The position numbers were made by a program, and so were the translations under genes. From the NCBI GenBank assembly GCA_900471925.1, contig UCGV01000037.1, forward strand, positions 1-49,563: DNA of 49,563 nucleotides. The letters run 5' to 3'. Positions 16,446 to 24,522 of the stretch are shown here, piece by piece. Positions within the stretch are counted from its first letter, which is position 1, and the number at the start of each line of letters is the position of its first letter. Source of the DNA: Hyphomicrobiales bacterium (GTDB lineage Bacteria; Pseudomonadota; Alphaproteobacteria; Rhizobiales; Rhizobiaceae). The notes under the pieces are model-generated. The model was not told the origin of the DNA and searched no databases. It saw only the letters and a program-made list of their open reading frames with translations.

Positions 16446-17243
16446 TCAGCCCACCGTCGCAAGCAGCGCGATGCTGACGAGCCCGACGATGATGCGCCAC
16501 CAGGCGAAGGGTGCGTAACCGCGGTTCGAGACGAAATCGAGCAGGCGGCGCACGACCAGAAGTGCGGTGAGGAAAGCGGTGACGAAGCCGATGGCGATCA
16601 TGATGCCCTGATCGGCGCTGAGCTCGTTGCGGCTCTTGTAGAGATCGAGCGCGAAGGCGCCGACCATGGTGGGCATGGCGAGGAAGAAGGAGAATTCGGC
16701 CGCCGCCCGCTTGTCGGCACCGAGCAGCAGCGCGCCGACGATGGTGGAGCCCGAACGCGAGGTGCCCGGCACCAGCGCCAGGCACTGGAAGAAGCCGATC
16801 GCGATGGCCGTCGGCCAGGAAATATCCATCGCATCGTGATAGCGCGGCGCAAGCTGCAGCCGGTCGACGATCAGCAGGCCGATGCCGCCGAGTACCAGCA
16901 CGATGGCGATCAGCATGGGCGTTTCGAACAGTACAGCCTTGATGAAATCATGAGCGATGGCGCCGATGACCGCTGCCGGCAGGAAGGCGAAGAGCACGGC
17001 GAGCACGAAATGCCGCGCACGCTTGCTCGAAGGCAGCGCCAGCAGGATCTCCACCAGCCGGCGGAAATAGACGAGCAGGATGGCAAGGATGGCGCCGAGC
17101 TGGATCAGCACGTCGAAGGTCGCGGCCGATTTCAGCCCGAGGAAATGGCCGATGAGGATGATATGGCCGGTGGAGGACACCGGAATGAATTCGGTCAGGC
17201 CCTCGACGGCGCCAAGGAGCACCGCGCTTGTATAATCCGGCAT
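16446..17243 (-). CDS. uppP: Undecaprenyl-diphosphatase UppP (BacA)
   Basis: 265 residues, about eight membrane helices. Both family signatures are present: GAVEGLTEFIPVSSTGHIIL at the N-terminus (catalytic Glu and Ser region) and LVPGTSRSGSTIVGALLLGA near residue 150 (catalytic Arg). It dephosphorylates undecaprenyl diphosphate to recycle the lipid carrier for peptidoglycan and polysaccharides, and extra copies confer bacitracin tolerance. First gene of an operon with yqaA-like; an operator-like palindrome lies about 150 bases upstream. Confidence 0.96.
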   Translation of the reverse strand: MPDYTSAVLLGAVEGLTEFIPVSSTGHIILIGHFLGLKSAATFDVLIQLGAILAILLVYFRRLVEILLALPSSKRARHFVLAVLFAFLPAAVIGAIAHDFIKAVLFETPMLIAIVLVLGGIGLLIVDRLQLAPRYHDAMDISWPTAIAIGFFQCLALVPGTSRSGSTIVGALLLGADKRAAAEFSFFLAMPTMVGAFALDLYKSRNELSADQGIMIAIGFVTAFLTALLVVRRLLDFVSNRGYAPFAWWRIIVGLVSIALLATVG

Positions 17244-17391
17244 GTCTGTCGCCCTTTTCGGTCGGTCGGCCGGCAGGCACCGGCTCTGTCAGGTGGGGTG
17301 ATTGCCGCCATCTCGGGGAGGAATGTGGTCTGGCGGGCGGAGCACTGTCTAAGTGCTTAGGGGGACATTCTGTCCTGCACTTTTCCGCGAC

Positions 17392-17407
17392 CTTACGGAT
17401 TCGTAAG
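17392..17407. promoter_or_regulatory. Candidate response-regulator operator, site A (upstream of uppP)
   Basis: CTTAC-GGATTC-GTAAG, a 5-bp inverted repeat with 6-base spacer that is nearly palindromic over all 16 bases. The same arrangement recurs upstream of the response regulator at 18771. Confidence 0.6.
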
Positions 17408-17457
17408 CGCTCGCCTGCCCCCGACACGCTACATAGGGGGGAAACAGGCGAGCGCTT
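17405..17457. repeat. Long inverted repeat upstream of uppP
   Basis: Perfect 13-bp arms AAGCGCTCGCCTG (17405-17417) and CAGGCGAGCGCTT (17445-17457). An inner CCCCC/GGGGG pairing could extend the stem. No T-run follows on either strand. It may end or stabilise the DUF347 gene transcript coming from the right, or form part of the uppP control region. Confidence 0.65.
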
Positions 17458-17510
17458 CCGACGGCCCCGGGGCGCCGGCCTCCGATCGTTCGGCGCCCGA
17501 CAGGGAATAA

Positions 17511-18314
17511 CTACCGCAACGGTTCTTCCGGGCTGCCGTCGATCTCGGGGTCGTAATTCACGGTCATGTAGACGACTATGAAGGCGATGACGGCGAGGAA
17601 CATCAGGCTCGTATAGATCGTGCCGAGCCCGAGGCCGCCATAGTCTGACGGTTGCGAGAGAAAATCGCCGAGCGAGGCGCCGAGCGGCCGGGTGAAAATA
17701 TAGATCAGCCAGAAGCACAGGATGCCATCGAGGCGCAGCACGTAATAGCCAAAGGCGATGAGCGCGATGATGCCGGCGAAGATCAGGCCCGTCGTGACAT
17801 AGCCGAAGCCGAACACCTCCGAGATCAGGTCGCCGACCGCCGTGCCGAGCGCGAAGGTGAAGAGCACCACCAGCCAGTAGAAGGCCTCGCGCCGCGCCGT
17901 GAAGATCGAGTGGATCGACAGCGTGCCCTCCCTCGCCTTCCAGAGAATGAAGGTGAGGATGAGCGCAATCGAGAAGGCGATGGTGGAAGTGAGCAGCGGC
18001 ACGCCGAAATTATCGGTGAGATTATCCGTCACCAATGTTCCGACGACGCTGATCAGAACCACCGCCACCCAATAGACCCAGGGCACGTAACGTTTCTGGG
18101 CAAATTGCAGTGCGATCGCGCCGATCAGGATCGCAGTCATGATGAGCGAGGTCAGCGTGAGGCCGAGGCCCATGTTGACGGCGAGATAATCGGCCGCCGT
18201 CTCCCCCATCGTCACCGCCATCAGCTTGATCAGCCAGAAATCGACACCCACGCGCGGCACGCGGTTGATTTCGCCCTCAATACCCTCGGGTGTTCCGTCA
18301 GCTATCGTCGTCAT
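17511..18314 (-). CDS. DUF347/COG4705 multi-helix membrane protein
   Basis: 267 residues with about eight membrane segments in four repeats, each with an acidic motif: KLMAVTMGETAADYL, TLVTDNLTDNFG, GTAVGDLISEVFG and RPLGASLGDFLSQP. This is the DUF347 repeat (PF03988). Membrane-embedded Asp/Glu in every repeat suggests cation or metal transport, but function is unknown. It follows the 88-residue exported protein by 22 bases, so the two form an operon divergent from the two-component genes. Confidence 0.85.
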   Translation of the reverse strand: MTTIADGTPEGIEGEINRVPRVGVDFWLIKLMAVTMGETAADYLAVNMGLGLTLTSLIMTAILIGAIALQFAQKRYVPWVYWVAVVLISVVGTLVTDNLTDNFGVPLLTSTIAFSIALILTFILWKAREGTLSIHSIFTARREAFYWLVVLFTFALGTAVGDLISEVFGFGYVTTGLIFAGIIALIAFGYYVLRLDGILCFWLIYIFTRPLGASLGDFLSQPSDYGGLGLGTIYTSLMFLAVIAFIVVYMTVNYDPEIDGSPEEPLR

Positions 18315-18336
18315 TGCTTTTCTCCTGCTGTCGCGC

Positions 18337-18603
18337 TCACTTGCCGAGCAGCGTCATGGCCTCGGTGAGGAACTTGTCCGACCTGACATCATCATCGGCA
18401 TTGCAGCGCTCCACCGCCTTGGCTTCGAGATCGTCCACCTTGGCCTTGTCGGCCGCATTCAGCGTCGCCTTCGCCTTGGCCGCGCGCATATCCTTCAGCA
18501 TGTCCTCGCAGGGCACGGTGGCGGCATGGGCCGGCATGGCAATTGCGATGAAGCCGGCCATGGTGACGGCATTGAGGAAGGCTGCGGCAACAAGCGTCTT
18601 CAT
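18337..18603 (-). CDS. Small exported protein, unknown
   Basis: 88 residues with a clear signal peptide ending MPAHA. The mature part is helical and charged with two cysteines (VPCEDMLKDMRAAKAKATLN; AVERCNADDD) that could form one disulfide. GGAGAATTCCC lies before the ATG. Family not recognised. First gene of the leftward operon with DUF347, divergent from the response regulator, with two operator-like palindromes between them. Confidence 0.75.
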   Translation of the reverse strand: MKTLVAAAFLNAVTMAGFIAIAMPAHAATVPCEDMLKDMRAAKAKATLNAADKAKVDDLEAKAVERCNADDDVRSDKFLTEAMTLLGK

Positions 18604-18720
18604 GGGAATTCTCCTTGATAGGGTGCCCGGGAGGGCGTCGGGTTGAACGGCGATGGCTTTCGGATAACCACCGTGCCTCCAGCTTCTAGCCGCCGGCTCA
18701 TACCGCCCCTTTGCCGGGAG

Positions 18721-18736
18721 AATACGGTTTCGTAAG
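18721..18736. promoter_or_regulatory. Candidate response-regulator operator, site B
   Basis: AATAC-GGTTTC-GTAAG: right half exact and left half 3 of 5 against the CTTAC-N6-GTAAG pattern. It lies in the divergent region between the exported protein at 18603 and the regulator at 18870. Confidence 0.45.
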
Positions 18737-18770
18737 AAACGCCGGGCACCCGGCCGGACCGCTTCGCCGG

Positions 18771-18786
18771 CTTACAAATCCGTAAG
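18771..18786. promoter_or_regulatory. Candidate response-regulator operator, site C
   Basis: CTTAC-AAATCC-GTAAG, exact in both halves, 50 bases from site B and about 84 bases before the regulator ATG. A further half-site CTTACG is at 18842. Autoregulation through this site is likely. Confidence 0.6.
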
Positions 18787-18869
18787 AAATCGATAAGGTG
18801 CAGGACACATTTCCGCGCCATTTATGCGTCGTGAAGGCAACCTTACGAAGAGAAGGGATCTCGACCGGC

Positions 18870-19547
18870 ATGCGCATTCTCCTCGTCGAGGACGACAAGA
18901 AGACGGTTGATTTTGTCGCGCGCGGCATGATCGAGGCGGGCCACGTCTGCGATACGCTCGATGACGGGCGCGATGCGCTGTTTCAGGCCACGCGCGAGCA
19001 ATATGACGTGCTCGTGGTCGACCGCATGCTGCCGGGGCTAGATGGCCTCTCGCTCATCAAGGCGGTGCGCGCCGCCAAGATCGGCACGCCGGCGATCTTC
19101 CTCACCTCCGTCAGCGGTGTCGATGACCGCGTCGAGGGGCTGGAGGCCGGCGGCGACGATTACCTCACCAAGCCCTTCGCCTTTTCCGAGCTGCTGGCCC
19201 GCGTCAACGCGCTCGCCCGCCGCCCGCCGGTGCAGGACCAGAAGACGGTGCTGCGCGTGGCCGATCTCGAGCTCGACATGGTCAGGCGGCAGGTGACGCG
19301 GCAGGGCCAGACGATCGAGTTGCAGCCGCGCGAATTCACCCTGCTCGAAGTGCTGATGCGCGGCGAAGGCCGGGTGCTGACGCGCACCATGCTGCTCGAA
19401 CGCGTCTGGGACTTTCATTTCGACCCGAAGACCAGCGTCGTCGAGACCCATATCAGCCGCCTCCGGGCCAAGATCGACCGACCCTTCGATATTCCCCTGC
19501 TCCATACCGTGCGCAATACCGGATACAGCCTGCATGCACCGCGCTAG
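18870..19547 (+). CDS. OmpR/PhoB-family response regulator
   Basis: 225 residues from the ATG at 18870 (MRILLVEDD). Receiver domain with acidic pair EDD at 7-9, phosphoacceptor Asp51 (LVVDRMLPGLDG), conserved Thr/Ser (FLTSVSG) and Lys in YLTKPF; winged-helix DNA-binding domain about residues 130-225 (REFTLLEVLMRGEGRVLTRT, SVVETHISRLRAKID, RNTGYSL). The gene overlaps the kinase gene by 14 bases. It is the likely reader of the CTTAC-N6-GTAAG sites around it. Confidence 0.95.
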   Translation: MRILLVEDDKKTVDFVARGMIEAGHVCDTLDDGRDALFQATREQYDVLVVDRMLPGLDGLSLIKAVRAAKIGTPAIFLTSVSGVDDRVEGLEAGGDDYLTKPFAFSELLARVNALARRPPVQDQKTVLRVADLELDMVRRQVTRQGQTIELQPREFTLLEVLMRGEGRVLTRTMLLERVWDFHFDPKTSVVETHISRLRAKIDRPFDIPLLHTVRNTGYSLHAPR

Positions 19548-20907
19548 ATTGCTGCGCAGCACGCCCTTCCGCCTGGCGCTCGCCTTCAGCCTTCTGTTCA
19601 TCCTGGCCTTCCTGGCGGCGGGCGTGGTCACCTACCAGTTCCTGAAGCGCGATCTCGCTGCTGCGCTCGACGCCTCCGTGCGCCAGACCTATTCCGTGGT
19701 CGCCTCCACCTATGCGCCTGATGATCTCGAAGATCTCATGGCGGCCGTGGAAACCTATGCCCGCCTCAACAATGGCGAAGACAGCATCTTCCTGCTCTCC
19801 GACGCTACCGGCAAGCGGCTTGCCGGCAATGTCGCACCCTTTGCCGCGCCGGATGGCCTTTCGACCATCGATGCCGGTGCGATCGGCCAGAAGGGCGATG
19901 ACCGTATCCGCATCCTCGCCGGCACCGTCGGCGGCAATAGACTGGTCGTCGGCGAAAGCTATGCCGAGACCGACGATCTCGAACATATCGCCCTGATGAG
20001 TTTCGGCTGGGCAAGCGTCGTCATCGCCATCCTCGCCTGCGGCGGCGGCGCCTTTCTGGCCGCAAGGGCGCAGCGCCGGCTCGATGGCATCGAGAAGGCG
20101 ATGGCCGACGTCTCGGCCGGCAATCTCGCCCGCCGCATTCCGCTTGCCGGCAATGGCGACGATATCGATGTCGTGACCGGCCACATGAACCAGGCGCTCG
20201 ACCGCCTCTCCGGCCTCGTCGAGGGCATGCGGCAGGTGAGCGCCGATATCGCTCACGACCTGAAGACGCCGCTGAACCGCCTGCGGATGACGGTGGAACA
20301 GGCGATCGAGCATGGCGGGCGCGGCGGCGATGTGCAGGCCCTGCTGATCGACGCGCGCGAGGAAAGCGACCGCATCAACGCCACCTTCGAGGCGCTGCTG
20401 CGCATCTCGCAGATCGAGGCCGGCGCCCGCAAGGCGCGTTTCCGCCCCGTCGATCTCGGCGATACCATGGCCTCGGTCGCCGAAATCTATGGCGGCGTTG
20501 CCGAAGACAATGGCCAGACGCTCGATTTCTCACCCCGGCCGGACGCGCCCTCAATGATCCACGGCGACCGTGAATTGCTGACGCAGCTCTTCGTCAACCT
20601 CGTGGAAAACGCCATCACCCATTGCCCGCCGATGACCGCGATCAGGCTTGCCCTGCAGGCCGGCCCCGAGGGCTTTGCCGCCAGCGTGCGCGACGACGGC
20701 CCCGGCATTCCCGAGGCCGAACGCGAACTGGTCTTCCGCCGCCTCTACCGCCTCGACAAGAGCCGCACCACCTCCGGCAGCGGCCTGGGCCTGAGCCTCG
20801 TCAAGGCGATCGCCGACCTGCACGGCGCCGCCATCACGATCGAGGACCGCCAGCCCGGCCTCGGCATCACTTTGCTTTTTCCGCCTCACCCACAAGGACA
20901 ATCATGA
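19534..20907 (+). CDS. Membrane sensor histidine kinase
   Basis: 457 residues. Two membrane helices (about 12-34 and 160-182) bracket a ~125-residue periplasmic sensor; then HAMP (ARAQRRLDGIEKAMADVSAG), HisKA with His241 in ADIAHDLKTPLNRLR, and HATPase_c with N-box VENAITH, G1 DDGPGIP and G2 SGSGLGLSLVKA. A usual cognate kinase of the preceding regulator. Signal unknown; the sensor domain has no cysteine cluster or obvious metal motif. Overlaps the next gene as ATGA. Confidence 0.95.
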   Translation: MHRARLLRSTPFRLALAFSLLFILAFLAAGVVTYQFLKRDLAAALDASVRQTYSVVASTYAPDDLEDLMAAVETYARLNNGEDSIFLLSDATGKRLAGNVAPFAAPDGLSTIDAGAIGQKGDDRIRILAGTVGGNRLVVGESYAETDDLEHIALMSFGWASVVIAILACGGGAFLAARAQRRLDGIEKAMADVSAGNLARRIPLAGNGDDIDVVTGHMNQALDRLSGLVEGMRQVSADIAHDLKTPLNRLRMTVEQAIEHGGRGGDVQALLIDAREESDRINATFEALLRISQIEAGARKARFRPVDLGDTMASVAEIYGGVAEDNGQTLDFSPRPDAPSMIHGDRELLTQLFVNLVENAITHCPPMTAIRLALQAGPEGFAASVRDDGPGIPEAERELVFRRLYRLDKSRTTSGSGLGLSLVKAIADLHGAAITIEDRQPGLGITLLFPPHPQGQS

Positions 20908-21557
20908 CAGGACACGAGACATATCTGGAGCACTTCCTGCGGAAGTGCTCGGCCCTTCTGCGCCCCAAGGTACGGACGGAAAATCAGGCGCGGAAGCCGC
21001 GCAAGCGTCTGAAACGCGGCCTCTCCGCCTTTGGTATCGTCGCCCTTCTCTTCGGCGCCTATCTCGGCGGGCTGCAGCTTCTCGGCAATTTCCACGAAGT
21101 GCTGCCGGGCGAACTCTACCGCTCCGCCCAGCCTTCCGGCGCCGATATAGACACCTACGCCGCCCGCTACGGCATCAAGACCATTCTCAACCTGCGCGGC
21201 CAAAACACCGCCGACTGGTACCTGCAGGAATCCGCAGCGGCGAAAAAGGCCGGCATCACCCACATCAACTATCCGCTTTCGGCCTCCCATATCGTGACGC
21301 CGCAACAGGCCCACGAACTGCTCGCCCTGATGCGCGATGCCCCCAAGCCGCTCCTCATCCACTGCCAGGCAGGCGCCGACCGCACCGGCCTCGTCTCCGT
21401 GCTCTACCTGCAGCAGATCGCCGGCATCGACGAGGAGACCGCCGAGGAACAGCTCTCGCTGCGCTTCGGCCATATCGGGATTCCGTATCTGTCTTCTACC
21501 TTTGCGATGGATGTGAGCTGGGAGAACCTGGAGAAGGTGTTCGGGCTGGATAGCTAG
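20904..21557 (+). CDS. Membrane-anchored dual-specificity/tyrosine phosphatase
   Basis: 217 residues from the ATG at 20904, overlapping the kinase stop (ATGA). A basic cytoplasmic N-terminus and one membrane helix (about residues 44-62, LSAFGIVALLFGAYLGG) precede a DSP-type domain with the CX5R signature HCQAGADRTG (Cys154, Arg160). The anchor orientation suggests a periplasmic catalytic domain. Third gene of the regulator-kinase operon; substrate could be phosphoprotein, phosphoinositol or a phospholipid, not resolved by sequence. Confidence 0.88.
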   Translation: MTGHETYLEHFLRKCSALLRPKVRTENQARKPRKRLKRGLSAFGIVALLFGAYLGGLQLLGNFHEVLPGELYRSAQPSGADIDTYAARYGIKTILNLRGQNTADWYLQESAAAKKAGITHINYPLSASHIVTPQQAHELLALMRDAPKPLLIHCQAGADRTGLVSVLYLQQIAGIDEETAEEQLSLRFGHIGIPYLSSTFAMDVSWENLEKVFGLDS

Positions 21558-21620
21558 GGGTTGGTGGGGCGTTGCGGGAAGGCGATGTTCGCATCATAAT
21601 CGGGTGCGAGGAGATTCATT

Positions 21621-21833
21621 ATGCCGAGCCGTCGCGATCGCAACGAGGTTATCTCAGCCAGCTTACAGATGCTCGGGGAGTTTCAAGACGCTCTGGACTG
21701 CTGGATCAGGAATGATGTCTGCGGCCGCTACGCCGAACTGCGGTGCGCGCCTTCGAGAGCAGTTTCTCTTGACGAAGCCTTCGCCCGCTTTGAAGCCAAA
21801 CATCGAGCAGCGTTGTTCAAAGCCGAACAATGA
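21621..21833 (+). CDS. Small orphan protein, antitoxin-like tail
   Basis: 70 residues; a good AGGAG site lies 8 bases before the ATG. The C-terminal SLDEAFARFEAKHRA recalls the tail of CopG/ParD-like antitoxins, but the N-terminus has no recognisable DNA-binding ribbon and no toxin gene adjoins it. It could be an orphan or residual antitoxin, or an unrelated small protein. Confidence 0.5.
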   Translation: MPSRRDRNEVISASLQMLGEFQDALDCWIRNDVCGRYAELRCAPSRAVSLDEAFARFEAKHRAALFKAEQ

Positions 21834-22097
21834 CGTGACTGTCACGCTTCACCGTGAGGATAGGCAGAGCGCTTCGGAACTTTGATTGGCTCCCGGAGGC
21901 ACCCCCTCCGTCATTCCCTCCTCGTGCTGGCACGAGGGATGTCACAGGAATCCAGCAGCCGCGTGTCCACGCGGCGGGAGACCCTGCGGCCACGCAAGGC
22001 TCCTTTGTTTTTAAATCACAAATAACGAAAAACAGCCCCACGCGGCTCTCAAGAGTCCTTTCGGCTTGCGGACGCAAGCCGGCTGGCAACTGTATTG

Positions 22098-23027
22098 TTA
22101 GGTTGGATTGAACATCGTCTTATCCCTGATCAAAGCGTTTGCGGTGATGAGGATTTTGCGGGCGATAGCGATGAGCATGACCTTTGGCGGCTTTCCCTTT
22201 GCCATCATTGTTTGCGCCGTTTTAGCGAAGGGCGTCTTCATTCTGTATGCGACGAAAGCGGCGATGTAGAGCGCATCGCGCACCCGCTTGCGCCCGCCGC
22301 GGATATGACGCTTGCCGCGCTGGGTGCCACTATCTGCATTGAAGGGTGCAAGACCGGCAAGGGCCGCCATGGCCTTTGGCGACCGGCTGCCGAGTTCGGG
22401 CATATGGGCAAGCAGTGTGAAGGCGATGACCGGCCCGATGCCCGGTATGGAACGAAGCCTGTTATTCTGCTCGCTCATGGTCTGGTCGGCCTGCACGTGC
22501 TCGCGGCACGCCTTCTCGATCCTGATGATCTCAGCATCGAGCCAGGCGATATGGCTTTGGAGGCTGGCATGCTGGGACGGATCAGCGCCTTTCAAGCGCA
22601 CACGTTCCTGCTGGCGCATGGCCACCAGCTGGTCGCGGCGGCCATGCAGATCGGCCAGCTGCCGGCGCGACGCATCGAGCGGCATGCTGACTGGCGGGGA
22701 AAGGGTCTGGCCCATCAGGGCCAGCATACGCGCATCGATGACATCGGTCTTGGCCAAAAGGCCGAGCGCCTTGGCAAAGTCGCGGGCTCTGGCGGGATTG
22801 ACCCGGCAGTAAGGCCGCTCGGCGTCTTCGAGCGCCGCGCACAAAAGCCTGTCGTAGCGTCCGGTCGCCTCCAGGATGACCGTAACGTCGCGCTCGGCCA
22901 GCGACGCAAGCCATGTGGCAATGGCGTCAGACGTATTCGATATGCGAACATGCTTCTGCGTCTGGTTATCGAAAAGATCCAGATGCGCCTTGGCGACGTC
23001 GCATCCGATGAAAACAGGGTGTATCAT
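22098..23027 (-). CDS. IS110-family DEDD transposase
   Basis: 309 residues from an ATG at 23027 with GAGG 6 bases upstream (an ATG at 23039 is also in frame). The RuvC-like DEDD residues are visible: Asp in FIGCDVAKAHLDLF, Glu in VILEATGRYDRLL, and two Asp in KTDVIDARMLA. The helix-hairpin region SIPGIGPVIAFTLLAHMPE and the C-terminal serine domain (LAPFNADSGTQRGKRHI; GGRKRVRDALYIAA) complete the family layout. The enzyme recombines DNA under direction of a bridge RNA in characterised members. The frame is intact, so it may be active. Confidence 0.95.
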   Translation of the reverse strand: MIHPVFIGCDVAKAHLDLFDNQTQKHVRISNTSDAIATWLASLAERDVTVILEATGRYDRLLCAALEDAERPYCRVNPARARDFAKALGLLAKTDVIDARMLALMGQTLSPPVSMPLDASRRQLADLHGRRDQLVAMRQQERVRLKGADPSQHASLQSHIAWLDAEIIRIEKACREHVQADQTMSEQNNRLRSIPGIGPVIAFTLLAHMPELGSRSPKAMAALAGLAPFNADSGTQRGKRHIRGGRKRVRDALYIAAFVAYRMKTPFAKTAQTMMAKGKPPKVMLIAIARKILITANALIRDKTMFNPT

Positions 23028-23039
23028 GGCAAGCCTCAT

Positions 23040-23194
23040 CCTGTGCTACGAGGTCCGCGGCAACGGCCTCAATCAACTGTTCAGGTTGGGATTTTTGAAG
23101 CGGGCGGAGGACCAAGAGCCAGCATACGGTCTCTCACGACCAGGATTCCTACGGCCTTCCGCCCGCAACCCTTCTACCACAGTTCAAATACACA
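23040..23194 (-). ncRNA. Candidate bridge RNA region of the IS110 element
   Basis: Noncoding end upstream of the transposase, the place where IS110-subgroup elements encode their bridge RNA. It contains GGATTCCT (23143-23150), identical to the target sequence at the right junction, and CCAGC (23119-23123), the complement of GCTGG at the left junction, within 32 bases. This is what a target-recognition loop would look like. Fold not computed; ends not defined. Confidence 0.4.
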
Positions 23195-23356
23195 GGATTC
23201 CTGTGACAGGCACAGGAATGAGGGAACTTGGGGTACGGCGTTTCGGTCAAAAGGGAACCATGCCGGACTTCGAGGACATTAACTTTGGTGCTTAAGCACC
23301 GTAATTTCCAGCACATTCGTCGAGAGTTCGTTAGGCAGGAGGCTACCCCCAAACTC

Positions 23357-23505
23357 CCCTCATTCCTGTGCCTGTCACAGGAATCCAGCAGCCGCGTGTC
23401 TACGCGGCGGGAGACTTCTGACCGAGCGACGAACTGCTTGTAAGAGTCCTTTCGGCTTGCAGACGCAAGCCGGCTAGATTCCTGTGACAGGCACAGGAAT
23501 GAGGG
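23357..23505. repeat. Rhizobial mosaic element, copy 3
   Basis: 149 bp with 28-bp perfect terminal inverted repeats (23357-23384 and 23478-23505) and the same internal hairpins as copy 1. Same orientation as copy 2, 132 bp downstream of it. Confidence 0.85.
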
Positions 23506-23538
23506 AAGTTGGGGCAGCATCGCAACCAACCGGCAACC

Positions 23539-23829
23539 TCACAGCCCCATCAGATGCCAGGAAATATCTTCCCAATCCGGATTGTTCTCCTCGATCAAGT
23601 TCAGCTTCCACTGTCGAGGCCATTTCTTGATCGTCTTCTCGCGGGTAATCGCCGCCGTCAGCAAATCATACTCCTCGAACCACACCAGCGTCTTCACCCC
23701 GTAGCGTGAGGTAAAGCCCGGCGTCAGTTCATTCTGATGCTCGAACAGGCGGCCGGCTATATCCCGCGTGACGCCGGTATAGAGCGTACCATTTCGTTTC
23801 GACGCGAGAATATAGACATAACCCTTCAT
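23539..23829 (-). CDS. GIY-YIG domain protein (UPF0213-like)
   Basis: 96 residues from an ATG at 23829. The GIY-YIG motif is KGYVYILAS followed by GTLYTGVTRDIAGRLFEHQ, with catalytic Arg and a later Glu (TREKTIKKWPRQWK). Stand-alone proteins of this size are putative nucleases of unknown role, common in rhizobia and often next to repeats. Confidence 0.88.
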   Translation of the reverse strand: MKGYVYILASKRNGTLYTGVTRDIAGRLFEHQNELTPGFTSRYGVKTLVWFEEYDLLTAAITREKTIKKWPRQWKLNLIEENNPDWEDISWHLMGL

Positions 23830-24054
23830 GGTTGAAGATTGGCGTAAATCGACACTGAACTTCAAGTGATTTTTCGGCCAGCAGACGAGCCAGCAGCTTC
23901 CCCACCGAGACCCCGCCAATCATTGCACCAGCCGCAACAGTATATTCCACTTAGTTCATATTCACGCCGCGCCGGATTTTCCGCACCTTTCGTGTCGTCC
24001 TCCCCAGGGAATACCGCGCCATCAGGCGCCTCCCGAACACAAAGGAAATCCACG

Positions 24055-24522
24055 ATGCTCAATTTGAAATCCCTCGCCCGGCTGGCCCTCGCCGCCACGG
24101 TTCTCGCCACCGTCCCAGCCCTTGCCAGCAAGGCGGAAGACAATACCGCCCTTTACGCTGACACCTCGAAAACCGTTCCCGTGACCGAACTCAAGTTCTA
24201 CCAGAACAAGGAGGGGCTCACGATCGCCGATGGCTGGGGCGATCCGGCAAATGGGGCGCACAGCAACTATATCCGGATGGCCGGCGGCACCGGCAGCACC
24301 CTGCACACCCACTCCTTCTCCTATTACGGCGTCGTCATTGCCGGCGTCGTCGCCAATGAACCCCAGGGATCGCACGTGGATCACCCGCTGGCCGCCGGCT
24401 CCTACTGGTATCAGAAGGGCGGCGAGGCGCATGTCACCAAATGCATATCGCAGACCGAATGCCTGTTCTTCGTGACCGCCAAGGGCGCATTCGACTATCT
24501 GCCCGCAGAGGCTTCGAATTAG
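24055..24522 (+). CDS. Exported cupin-like protein (DUF4437-like)
   Basis: 155 residues from the ATG at 24055 with AAAGGAA upstream. Signal peptide to VPALA. A cupin barrel follows, with metal-ligand-like His in GSTLHTHSFSYYGVVIAG and HVDHPLAAGSYWYQKGGEAHV. Two cysteines (TKCISQTECLF) may form a disulfide. Periplasmic; substrate unknown. Confidence 0.75.
   Translation: MLNLKSLARLALAATVLATVPALASKAEDNTALYADTSKTVPVTELKFYQNKEGLTIADGWGDPANGAHSNYIRMAGGTGSTLHTHSFSYYGVVIAGVVANEPQGSHVDHPLAAGSYWYQKGGEAHVTKCISQTECLFFVTAKGAFDYLPAEASN

Larger units (their letters stand above)
22087..23194 (-). mobile_element. IS110-family insertion sequence
   Basis: About 1,108 bp inserted in a mosaic repeat; boundaries come from comparison with copies 1 and 3. 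GG stands at both junctions (22085-22086 and 23195-23196), which fits the shared core dinucleotide of IS110 recombination rather than a classic target duplication. No terminal inverted repeats are obvious, as expected for the IS110 subgroup. The single transposase gene is intact, with 155-170 noncoding bases upstream of it. Confidence 0.85.
21910..23224. repeat. Rhizobial mosaic element, copy 2, split by an IS110 element
   Basis: The left part (21910-22086) has the shared internal parts CCGCGTGTCCACGCGG and CGGCTTGCGGACGCAAGCCG and ends GGCTGG. The right part resumes at 23197 with ATTCCTGTGACAGGCACAGG and ends at 23224. Joining them restores the uninterrupted order seen in copy 1. The left arm is diverged, with an added hairpin CTCGTGCTGGCACGAG. 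Confidence 0.8.

Noticed and set aside
16086..17360. A 424-residue + strand frame opposite YqaA and UppP
   Set aside because: Antisense shadow with no domain; UppP and YqaA motifs on the minus strand are unambiguous.
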